Assembly (NCBI RefSeq): GCF_900101435.1
Contig: NZ_FMZH01000003.1
Coordinates: 1 to 64,000 of the forward strand
DNA: 64,000 nucleotides
Direction: 5' to 3'
From: Pedobacter soli
GTDB lineage: Bacteria > Bacteroidota > Bacteroidia > Sphingobacteriales > Sphingobacteriaceae
Shown here: piece by piece, positions 54,933-62,802 of the stretch
Numbering within the stretch: position 1 is the first letter of the stretch
Layout: the number at the start of each line of letters is the position of its first letter
Translations under genes and position numbers: made by a program
Notes under the pieces: generated by a model
What the model saw: only the letters and a program-made list of their open reading frames with translations
Databases searched by the model: none
What the model was told of the DNA's origin: nothing

Positions 54933-54987
54933 TGATTTTTAGATAACTTATTGAACTGCAATTCTAATTCAAATTATCTAAAAATCA
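54933..54987 (-). promoter_or_regulatory. 14-bp inverted repeat upstream of the DUF5077-DUF3472 gene
   Basis: TGATTTTTAGATAA (54933-54946) is perfectly complementary to 54974-54987, with a 27-nt loop. The near arm ends 5 bp before the ATG at 54928. In mRNA the stem would cover the translation-start region; on DNA it could be an operator. Confidence 0.55.
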
Positions 54988-55078
54988 CTCTTTAAAACCA
55001 AAACGTTACCAAACAAATATTTTATTGAGGTTAATAAAAATTAAAGCATATCTTGGTACCTATTCAAAAAACGCTCAA

Positions 55079-55951
55079 ATGAAAAAAAGTCTAATTATTT
55101 TATTATTATTAATAGCTGCCCTCTTATATCATATTATAATTTCTATTGATTTTTTCTCCGCTTTATTACAGACTGTTCAAAAAGGTTCTCCTTTTTATCT
55201 AACAAACTACATTTTCCCAATCATACTTTTATTTAATTTATTGGGGATATTGATCTTTGCTTTTTCAAATTATAAAAGAACTGCTTTATTGAGAATTGTA
55301 CTTTTATATTTCATTTTTTCACAGATGTTTTTTTTCCTAATCAGAATTTTAAATGCTGTATCAGAAGATCAAGACTTAATTCTTAAAATAGAAATAAGAC
55401 ATTTTACAATGTGGATCGTTGCAATTGGCTTAAATACATACATACTTCTTTATTTACAAAAGCAGCTCAAACCAAAATTAACAAAGCACAATAATGAGTT
55501 TGAATTCACAGGGGTAAGCAAAATGCAACGTCTACTGCACCGAATCGTAGATATTATCTTCGTTTTTTGTTTTCTTTATTATAATATTGATTTTATTGAC
55601 CGAATAATTTTTGTTCTGACAAAGAGCGAGAATAGCTTTTTATCTACGATAGGCTACATTTTTAATTATCAAGATCGGATTTATTTACCAGTATATTTTA
55701 GTTTATTTTTTTATTACTTGATAAGCGAAGGTATTTTTAATACTTCTATGGGTAAAATAATTTTAGGTAATACAATTGTAGATGAAATTGCTGGAAGGCC
55801 AAATACAAAGCAAAGGATCGGACGCACATTTGCACGATTAATACCCTTTGAAGCATTATCATTTATTTTTCTTTATAGAGGGTGGCACGATAGTATAACC
55901 GAAACCTACGTTGTAAAGACCGATAAATCCTCAAAAAACGAAAACGAGTAA
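55079..55951 (+). CDS. RDD-family membrane protein
   Basis: Membrane protein of 290 residues with five to six hydrophobic segments. The RDD-like part in the second half has QRLLHRIVDIIFVFCFLYY (the R...D pattern), YLISEGIFNTSMGKIILGN and TKQRIGRTFARLIPFEALSF, typical of the family's conserved Arg and Asp residues. Function unknown. The ATG at 55079 is chosen over an upstream TTG-initiated form (55025). The DNA is visibly AT-rich. Its stop lies 1 bp from the uvrB stop on the other strand, so no separate terminator fits between them. Confidence 0.75.
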   Translation: MKKSLIILLLLIAALLYHIIISIDFFSALLQTVQKGSPFYLTNYIFPIILLFNLLGILIFAFSNYKRTALLRIVLLYFIFSQMFFFLIRILNAVSEDQDLILKIEIRHFTMWIVAIGLNTYILLYLQKQLKPKLTKHNNEFEFTGVSKMQRLLHRIVDIIFVFCFLYYNIDFIDRIIFVLTKSENSFLSTIGYIFNYQDRIYLPVYFSLFFYYLISEGIFNTSMGKIILGNTIVDEIAGRPNTKQRIGRTFARLIPFEALSFIFLYRGWHDSITETYVVKTDKSSKNENE

Positions 55952-55952
55952 A

Positions 55953-57995
55953 TTATTTTGAAAACTTCTCGTTAAACATTTTCTCCAGCGCAAACATTTC
56001 ATCGCGCAGTTTTGCGGCTTGTAAAAAGTCCATCTCTTTGGCAGCCTTCTGCATGTCTTTACGGGTATTATCAATAGCGCGCTGCATTTCTCCTTTGCCC
56101 ATGTACTGAACAATCGGATCGGCAGCAATACTGATTTCGGCATTTTCGATGTAAGCCCTGGCTTTATTATCGCTTGCTTTTTGCGAGAAATCAAGTACGG
56201 AAGTTTGTTCTAAAATGGCTTCGCGCGATTTACCCACGGTTTTTGGTGTAATACCATGTTCCAGATTATAAGCGATCTGTTTTTCACGGCGACGATTGGT
56301 TTCATCTATCGTTTTCTCCATGCTCTCGGTCATGCCATCGGCATACATAATTACGCGCCCCCTATCGTTACGCGCAGCACGACCAATGGTTTGGATCAGC
56401 GATTTTTCTGAACGTAAAAAACCTTCTTTATCGGCATCCAAAATAGCCACTAATGTTACTTCTGGTAAATCCAAACCTTCACGCAAAAGGTTAATTCCCA
56501 CCAAAACATCAAACTCGCCCAAACGCAAGCCACGCAGGATTTCCACACGTTCCAAAGTCTTAATTTCAGAGTGGATATAGCGGGTTTTAATGTTTAAACG
56601 ATCCAGGTATTTGGTCAGCTCCTCTGCCATCCTTTTAGTTAAAGTGGTTACCAGAATACGGCCGCCATCTTTTATGGTCAGGTCTATCTCATCAAGCAAA
56701 TCATCTACCTGGTTAATGGCAGGCCTGATTTCAATAATCGGATCTAACAAACCAGTAGGTCTGATTACCTGCTCGATTACTACACCTTCCGATTTTTCGA
56801 GTTCGTATTCGGCAGGGGTTGCACTTACATAAATGGTTTGCGGAGCCAGTGCTTCAAATTCGTTAAAATTTAATGGCCTGTTATCCAATGCAGCTGGTAA
56901 ACGGAAACCATATTCTACGAGCGAAAGCTTACGCGATCTGTCGCCACCATACATGGCTCTGATTTGTGGCACAGTAACGTGACTTTCATCAATCACCATT
57001 AAATAATCATCCGGAAAATAATCCAGTAAACAGAATGGGCGCATACCTGGCTGACGGCCATCGAAGAAGCGTGAGTAGTTTTCAATACCAGAGCAATAAC
57101 CCAGCTCTTTCATCATTTCAATATCGAAATTGGTTCGTTCTTCTAAACGCTTGGCCTCAAGCAAATGCCTGTCGGCAATTAACTGGTTTTTTCTAACTTC
57201 CAATTCTTCCTGAATGCCCCAAATAGAAGAGTTGAAACGATCTTTAGGTGTAACGAAAAGGTTGGCTGGATAAATGGCCATATCTTCCAACTTTTCTAAA
57301 GTTTTGCCCGAAACGGGATCAATGGTTGAAAGCTCTTCAATGTCATCGCCAAAAAACGAAATGCGATAAGCATGGTCTAGATACGCTGGGAAAACATCAA
57401 CAGTATCTCCCTTAACCCTGAATGTACCGCGTTTAAAATCGGTTGTGGTACGCGAGTATAAAATTTCTACCAAGCTATGTAAAAAAGCATTTCTTGAAAT
57501 CCTCAATCCAACACCAAAACGGAAAACCATTTTAGAGAAATCTTCGGGATTACCCATACCATAAATACAGGAAATAGACGAAACCACGATAATATCACGC
57601 CTGCCACTCATTAAAGATGATGTGGTACGTAAACGCAATTTCTCGATCTCTTCATTAATGCTCAGATCTTTTTCGATATAGGTATTGCTGGAAGCAATAA
57701 AGGCTTCTGGCTGGTAATAATCGTAGTAGGAAACAAAGTAATTGACAGAGTTTTCGGGAAAGAAATTCTTAAACTCGCCATATAGTTGCGCAGCCAGTGT
57801 TTTATTGTGGCTTAAAATCAATGTTGGCTTTTGAGTTTGCTCAATTACATTGGCTACGGTAAAAGTTTTTCCTGATCCGGTTACGCCCAATAAAGTTTGG
57901 TAATGTTCATTGGCGTTTACGCCATCAACCAATTGTTTAATAGCACTGGGTTGATCTCCGGTAGGTTTATATTCTGAGGTGATTTTAAATTTCAT
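55953..57995 (-). CDS. uvrB: Excinuclease ABC subunit B
   Basis: DNA damage-recognition helicase of nucleotide excision repair, working with UvrA and UvrC. The 680-residue protein shows LLGVTGSGKTFTVANVI (Walker A, about residue 40), the beta-hairpin region YDYYQPEAFIA, DESHVTVPQIRAMYGGD, and helicase motifs VGINLLREGLDLPEV and IQTIGRAARNDRGRVIMYAD. A C-terminal UVR motif binds UvrC (DMQKAAKEMDFLQAAKLRDE). Length and start are standard. A palindrome and promoter-like boxes sit directly upstream. Confidence 0.97.
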   Translation of the reverse strand: MKFKITSEYKPTGDQPSAIKQLVDGVNANEHYQTLLGVTGSGKTFTVANVIEQTQKPTLILSHNKTLAAQLYGEFKNFFPENSVNYFVSYYDYYQPEAFIASSNTYIEKDLSINEEIEKLRLRTTSSLMSGRRDIIVVSSISCIYGMGNPEDFSKMVFRFGVGLRISRNAFLHSLVEILYSRTTTDFKRGTFRVKGDTVDVFPAYLDHAYRISFFGDDIEELSTIDPVSGKTLEKLEDMAIYPANLFVTPKDRFNSSIWGIQEELEVRKNQLIADRHLLEAKRLEERTNFDIEMMKELGYCSGIENYSRFFDGRQPGMRPFCLLDYFPDDYLMVIDESHVTVPQIRAMYGGDRSRKLSLVEYGFRLPAALDNRPLNFNEFEALAPQTIYVSATPAEYELEKSEGVVIEQVIRPTGLLDPIIEIRPAINQVDDLLDEIDLTIKDGGRILVTTLTKRMAEELTKYLDRLNIKTRYIHSEIKTLERVEILRGLRLGEFDVLVGINLLREGLDLPEVTLVAILDADKEGFLRSEKSLIQTIGRAARNDRGRVIMYADGMTESMEKTIDETNRRREKQIAYNLEHGITPKTVGKSREAILEQTSVLDFSQKASDNKARAYIENAEISIAADPIVQYMGKGEMQRAIDNTRKDMQKAAKEMDFLQAAKLRDEMFALEKMFNEKFSK

Positions 57996-58002
57996 CGATA
58001 AC

Positions 58003-58042
58003 CAAATTTACTGAAATTTTATGATGCTAAACAATTTAGCAT
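58003..58042 (-). promoter_or_regulatory. uvrB promoter with palindrome over the -33 element
   Basis: On the minus strand TAAATTTG (58010-58003) is the -7 box, with TTG at 58034-58032, 21 bp upstream. That TTG is the centre of a perfect palindrome ATGCTAAA-CAA-TTTAGCAT (58024-58042). It could bind a repressor, possibly damage-controlled. Predicted leader is only about 4 nt. Confidence 0.5.
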
Positions 58043-58163
58043 GTTTTATTCAACCATCGAAAAGTAATTTTGTGTTAGAGGATTGAAAAATTGCCTGAGA
58101 TGAGGGGCCGAAAAAAATCAATGCTTTTTCACAAAGCACTTATAAAGCATATAAACAGCATAC

Positions 58164-58204
58164 AACCTGGTAAATCGAAAGTTAAACTTTTGATTTACCA
58201 GGTT
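58164..58204. repeat. 18-bp near-perfect inverted repeat downstream of the M1 peptidase terminator
   Basis: AACCTGGTAAATCGAAAG (58164-58181) pairs with CTTTTGATTTACCAGGTT (58187-58204), with one G-T wobble and a 5-nt loop. It directly abuts the next hairpin and has no T-run. The role is unknown. Confidence 0.7.
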
Positions 58205-58205
58205 A

Positions 58206-58244
58206 ACAAAAAATCCCCGCTGAAACTCAACGGGGATTTTTTGT
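58206..58244 (-). terminator. Rho-independent terminator of the M1 peptidase gene
   Basis: ACAAAAAATCCCCG (58206-58219) is perfectly complementary to CGGGGATTTTTTGT (58231-58244), overlapping the peptidase stop codon. A T-run follows on the minus strand. Confidence 0.9.
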
Positions 58245-60616
58245 TATTTACTTGCAGCTTGTTGCATTGGGTTTTTGCCAACCGACTGGCCTCTAACGGC
58301 ACCGCCGGCTTTTGCTTTGTAAGCTTTAAATTTACTTTCCTTAGCTTTGCCTCCCCAGCTATTGTTACTGGTATCAATATCCGCTGTTTCGCGTAACGGA
58401 TCGACCAAAATAGAAGCTACTTCTTTATCTTTTACGTAAAACTTAGAAGTTTTCAATTCATTGTGTCTCCAGATTTGCGCCGGAATGCGGTCGATTTCTT
58501 TGGTACCATCTTTATAGGTAAACTCTACAATAATTGGCATAACCAAACCGCCTTTATTGCTGAAACTTAACTCATAAAGAAATTTATTTTCATACTTATC
58601 CTGCTCAGCTGCCGGCACCACATCTAAAGGCATACTGCCTTCCATTTTGGTTGCCAGTGTTGTATCGATAGTAACCATTCCTCTATCATATTTATAATAG
58701 AAATCCTGGGCTGCAGTATTTTTATCTACATAGAAGCTGATTTTCTTGTCTTCGCGGTTTCTGATTTTCGAAATATCCTCAAAAGCATTTACAGCAGGTT
58801 TATCAATTTTAACCATTCTCGATCTTGCAGCAGGCACTTCTTTAGGGAAATCGGCTTTTGCAAATTTCACACTGTCTAAAGCAATATCGCATGGGTCGGT
58901 TCCGTAAAACCAGCCTCTCCAAAACCAATCCAGATCTTCGCCGCTGGCATCTTCCATCGTACGGAAAAGATCGGCAGGTTCAGGGTGTTTAAAAGCCCAT
59001 CTTCTGGCGTATTCTTTAAATGCATAGTCGAATAATTCTCTGCCCATAATGGTTTCGCGAAGAATATTTAATCCTGTTGCCGGTTTTGAATAGGCATTCG
59101 GACCAAAACGTGCAATATTTTCAGAATTGGTCATAATTGGCTCCAGCTCATCTTTTGGCAGTTTCATGTAATCTACAATGGTATATGCCGGTCCCTTTTT
59201 ACTCGGGAATTTATTGTCCCAAAGCTCTTCGGTTAAATACTCTACAAAAGAATTCAAGCCTTCATCCATCCAGGTCCACTGACGCTCATCACTGTTTACA
59301 ATCATCGGGAAAAAGTTGTGGCCAACTTCGTGGATGATTACGCCCAACATACCATTTTTAGTGCTTTCGCTATAAGTTCCATCTGCATCGGTACGGCCAT
59401 AGTTGAAACAAATCATTGGATATTCCATTCCATTTGCAGCCTCAATACTCTGCGCAACCGGATATGGATAAGGAATGGTAAAATCAGAATAGGTTTTAAT
59501 GGTATGGGCTACTGCACGTGTAGAAAATTTGCTATACAGGTTATAGGCTTCTTTCCCATAAAAACTCATACACATAACGGTATTGTTATTGGCCTGTATT
59601 TTTTGCGGCATGGCATCCCAGATAAACTTACGAGAAGAAGTCCAGGCAAAATCGCGCACATTGTTTGCATTGAAAACCCAGGTCTTTTTAGCTGTCGATT
59701 TTTTAGCTTCAGCAGCTTTAGCCTCAGCTAAAGTCTGGATTTCGACAGGTGCCGCAGCAGTTTTAGCTGTATTATAGCGGCTTAACTGCGTAGGATTTAA
59801 AACAGCACTGTAGTTGATACACTCGCCTGTTGAACCTACCAGGTGATCGGCCGGAACGGTCATTTGTACTTTAAAATCGCCAAAGGTTAAGGCAAATTCA
59901 CCTCTGCCTGTAAACTGGTGGTTTTGCCATCCCTGAAAATCGCTGTACACACACAAGCGTGGGTACCACTGGGTCATGGTAAACAGGTAGTTTCCATCAG
60001 TTGGGAAATATTCATAACCTCCACGGCCACCAACTGACATGCGGTCCGTAATTTTATAATTCCAGTCGATGTTAAATATCAGTTTCTGCCCGGTTCTTAA
60101 CGCTACAGGCAAATCCACCCGCATCATGGTTTTGTTAACCGTATATTTTAAATTTTTGCCCGTAGCATCGGTTAATTTAGTAATGTTAATCCCATTACCA
60201 TTATTGCCTTTTGCACTTAGCTGGTCTAAATTTTGGATAGTACCGATTGCCGGCATTTTAGTAGCATCCTGATAATTGGCATTTTTATCGGTGCTGTGTT
60301 CGTTTTCATCTAACTGCAACCAGATGTAAGTTAAGGGATCAGGCGAGTTATTGGTATAGGTTACCGTTTCTGAACCGGTAAGCAACAAATTTTTCTCATC
60401 CAGTTCGCACTTGATGTTGTAATCGGCACGTTGCTGCCAATACTTAACGCCCGGGGCACCACTGGCGGTACGCTGCTCATTTGGTGTAGGTAAAATGGTA
60501 CCCAATTGCTCAAATTTATTGCCATGGTTACTGCCAGGATTATTCTGAGTATTTTGGGCAAAAGCTAAGCTACCAGAAAAAAGTAGCAGGCCTGTTAAAG
60601 TAAACAGTTTATTCAT
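58244..60616 (-). CDS. M1-family zinc metallopeptidase, secreted
   Basis: Predicted extracytoplasmic peptidase of 790 residues with a signal peptide (MNKLFTLTGLLLFSGSLAFA). It is related to aminopeptidase N/LTA4 hydrolase. The zinc site is HEVGHNFF (His429, His433), with the third ligand E 18 residues after the second His in WMDEG. A substrate-side ANGMEYP segment replaces the classical GAMEN. A C-terminal domain follows the catalytic part. It is followed by a terminator overlapping its stop. It lies 11 bp after the HupE/UreJ-like gene in the same direction, and co-transcription is likely. Confidence 0.9.
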   Translation of the reverse strand: MNKLFTLTGLLLFSGSLAFAQNTQNNPGSNHGNKFEQLGTILPTPNEQRTASGAPGVKYWQQRADYNIKCELDEKNLLLTGSETVTYTNNSPDPLTYIWLQLDENEHSTDKNANYQDATKMPAIGTIQNLDQLSAKGNNGNGINITKLTDATGKNLKYTVNKTMMRVDLPVALRTGQKLIFNIDWNYKITDRMSVGGRGGYEYFPTDGNYLFTMTQWYPRLCVYSDFQGWQNHQFTGRGEFALTFGDFKVQMTVPADHLVGSTGECINYSAVLNPTQLSRYNTAKTAAAPVEIQTLAEAKAAEAKKSTAKKTWVFNANNVRDFAWTSSRKFIWDAMPQKIQANNNTVMCMSFYGKEAYNLYSKFSTRAVAHTIKTYSDFTIPYPYPVAQSIEAANGMEYPMICFNYGRTDADGTYSESTKNGMLGVIIHEVGHNFFPMIVNSDERQWTWMDEGLNSFVEYLTEELWDNKFPSKKGPAYTIVDYMKLPKDELEPIMTNSENIARFGPNAYSKPATGLNILRETIMGRELFDYAFKEYARRWAFKHPEPADLFRTMEDASGEDLDWFWRGWFYGTDPCDIALDSVKFAKADFPKEVPAARSRMVKIDKPAVNAFEDISKIRNREDKKISFYVDKNTAAQDFYYKYDRGMVTIDTTLATKMEGSMPLDVVPAAEQDKYENKFLYELSFSNKGGLVMPIIVEFTYKDGTKEIDRIPAQIWRHNELKTSKFYVKDKEVASILVDPLRETADIDTSNNSWGGKAKESKFKAYKAKAGGAVRGQSVGKNPMQQAASK

Positions 60617-60627
60617 TATGATGTTAG

Positions 60628-61212
60628 TTAAAATGGAATTCTCTCTAAAGCCATTTTTAAAGCCAGGCTAAATACGGCTGCTGATATAAATAAAACCCAG
60701 CTCAATCGTTTGATGCGGGTATAGTTAAAAATTAAAAAGGTAATGAGTAAAATAATCATCACCACAAAAATTTGTCCGGCCTCCAGACCAACGTTAAAGC
60801 CAAAGAGCCCCCAGCCAATGTTTTGGTCTTTGGCCAGCATCATCCTGATCGAATTAGCAAAACCCATCCCATGTATTAGCCCAAAACCCAAAGCCAGGGA
60901 GTAGTTAATTTTAACCGATTTCAAAGAAAAATTCTTCCTGAACATATTGCTTACAGCAGTAATTACAATGGTACAGGGAATTAAAAACTCTACCCACTTA
61001 CTATCAAACCTGATGTAATCTAAAACACTTAAAAGCAAAGTTAGCGAATGACCAATGGTAAAAGCGGTAACCAGTATCAGTACCTGTTTCAGGTTTTTGT
61101 AACTGTAAATGGCAACGAGCGCCAAAACAAAAAGCTGATGATCCAGCGCATCAATACTAATAATGTGTTCCCAACCCAGTTTAAAATAAAAGATAAAATC
61201 TTGTAACGGCAT
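60628..61212 (-). CDS. HupE/UreJ-like membrane protein
   Basis: Integral membrane protein of 194 residues with about six hydrophobic helices. Histidines line the family-type motifs: GWEHIISIDALDHQLFVLAL, FTIGHSLTLLLSVL, and FGLIHGMGFANSI. HupE/UreJ proteins are nickel or cobalt permeases or related carriers. The metal is not established here, and no urease or hydrogenase genes are in the window. Co-transcription with the M1 zinc metallopeptidase gene hints at metal or membrane-linked function, but that is speculation. Confidence 0.72.
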   Translation of the reverse strand: MPLQDFIFYFKLGWEHIISIDALDHQLFVLALVAIYSYKNLKQVLILVTAFTIGHSLTLLLSVLDYIRFDSKWVEFLIPCTIVITAVSNMFRKNFSLKSVKINYSLALGFGLIHGMGFANSIRMMLAKDQNIGWGLFGFNVGLEAGQIFVVMIILLITFLIFNYTRIKRLSWVLFISAAVFSLALKMALERIPF

Positions 61213-61453
61213 GAATAGTAAGCTAACTATCTCAATTAAAAATAGTTTATAAAGACTAAAATTATGCTTTTAATTACAAAAACACCAAATATCAGGTACA
61301 GAAAACGATAAATCCCAAATTTGTTACCGTTTTTAAACCATTTTGTTTTAAGAAACACCTGTGTTTACAGTTGTAAACTAAATTGTTGTTTCATTATACA
61401 AGGTTAACAAGGTATATTGGTACAAGGTAACTGAACTTATTTAATATGGTATT

Positions 61454-62119
61454 ATGCTAAGGCTTAAATATTATTTTCAAAAGCCGCAAAGCGGCTTTGA
61501 TCCTGTCCCAAAAGCCTTTGCAGAAAAATATGCTGCCAACGAATACAGTAAGGTAGATAGCAGCCTTGTTGATGCAATTAATACGCAGGTAGCCGATTTA
61601 CGGGATAAAAGCATATTGGATTTAGGCGCAGGTCCGGGCCAGTACAGCATTGAATTTGCTAAAAAAGGGGCTAAAGTTACCTGGCACGATATCAGCCAAA
61701 ATTATTTGGAAATTGCCAAAAACAAGGCTAATGCAGAAAGTATAGCTATAAATTTTTCGCTGGGTTACCTCGAAGAAGCAGAAGGAAAATACGATATGAT
61801 TTTTAACCGGATCTGCTGGTATTACTGCATCAACGACAATCAGTTTGCTACCCGCATTTACAACCTGGTTAAAAAAGATGGCTTTGGCTTTATTGTAGTT
61901 AACAATGAGAAATTTCTACAGGAAGAGCTGAAAAAAGAAAGCGGATTAAAAAAAATGCTGATTAGGTTCAGCTACTGGATTAATGAAAACTTTAATATCA
62001 AACTTACACACGTACATCCTTCACACCAAAAACTGAGCCGAATATTTGCCCGTTTAGATTTTAAAAGCCTCCAGGTAGAACGCAACGGACATAACACCTT
62101 GATTACATTTAATAAGTAG
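61454..62119 (+). CDS. Class I SAM-dependent methyltransferase
   Basis: Methyltransferase of 221 residues. Motif I is ILDLGAGPGQYSIEFAKKGA, followed by the acidic VTWHDISQNYLEIAKNKA (SAM ribose ligand) and the later FNRICWYYCINDNQFATRI. No membrane segment is visible. The substrate is unknown; small-molecule methyltransferases of this kind (ubiE-like) vary widely. The ATG at 61454 is the first in-frame start; a nearby ATG at 61446 is out of frame. Confidence 0.85.
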   Translation: MLRLKYYFQKPQSGFDPVPKAFAEKYAANEYSKVDSSLVDAINTQVADLRDKSILDLGAGPGQYSIEFAKKGAKVTWHDISQNYLEIAKNKANAESIAINFSLGYLEEAEGKYDMIFNRICWYYCINDNQFATRIYNLVKKDGFGFIVVNNEKFLQEELKKESGLKKMLIRFSYWINENFNIKLTHVHPSHQKLSRIFARLDFKSLQVERNGHNTLITFNK

Positions 62120-62132
62120 CCAATTTATCTTT

Positions 62133-62140
62133 TAACTTTG
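62133..62140 (+). promoter_or_regulatory. Candidate promoter -7 box of the DUF6702 gene
   Basis: TAACTTTG lies 22 bp ahead of the ATG at 62163. No clear -33 element. Confidence 0.4.
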
Positions 62141-62162
62141 CGTTAAAGTCAAAAATATACCC

Positions 62163-62669
62163 ATGCGTAAATTAAAATTTGTTGTGCTGCTCTTGTGTTG
62201 TACCTTTTTTGTGGTTGAGGCAGGTGTTAGGCACCCTTTACACGTAAGTACTACCGAAGTAAACTTTAATGCAAAAGACAAAACGCTTGAGATAAGCTGT
62301 AAGATTTTTTCGGATGATTTTGAATCGATTTTAGCCAGATTATACAAACAAAAAACAGACCTGAGCAATCCCAATATGAAAACAGCGATGGATGAACTGG
62401 TTAAAAAATATTTGCTATCACATTTACAGGTTAAAGCCAATGGAAAAGCAACAACCTTGAATTATATAGGCTTTGAAATAGATCACGAGGCCACTAATAT
62501 TTACCTGGAAGTTGAAAAAGTATCAGCTGTAAGATCTATTGAAGTTAACAATACCATTCTCTACGACCTGTTTGATGACCAAATGAGTATTGTACATATT
62601 GTGAAAGGTGCTACCCGTAAAAGCAGTAAGATCCTTTACCCCGAAAAAAGGTTTGTGGCAAACTTTTAA
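62163..62669 (+). CDS. DUF6702 family secreted protein
   Basis: Protein of 168 residues with an N-terminal signal-like helix (KFVVLLLCCTFFVVEAG), then HPLHVSTTEVNFNAKDKTLEI and KIFSDDFESILARLY, which match a Bacteroidota family of small secreted proteins of unknown function. The start HPLHVS after the signal is characteristic. No catalytic residues can be identified. It is followed after 133 bp by the deacetylase-family gene. Confidence 0.78.
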   Translation: MRKLKFVVLLLCCTFFVVEAGVRHPLHVSTTEVNFNAKDKTLEISCKIFSDDFESILARLYKQKTDLSNPNMKTAMDELVKKYLLSHLQVKANGKATTLNYIGFEIDHEATNIYLEVEKVSAVRSIEVNNTILYDLFDDQMSIVHIVKGATRKSSKILYPEKRFVANF

Positions 62670-62802
62670 CTGTAATTTTTGTATTAGATAATGGTTAGAT
62701 GTTAAATTACCATTAATTTTAATAGCTATATTATTTAAGTTAATATGAGCTGAGGACTATTTCTTGTTATCTTTTTTTAAATCCGTGTTGTTAAAATAAG
62801 TT

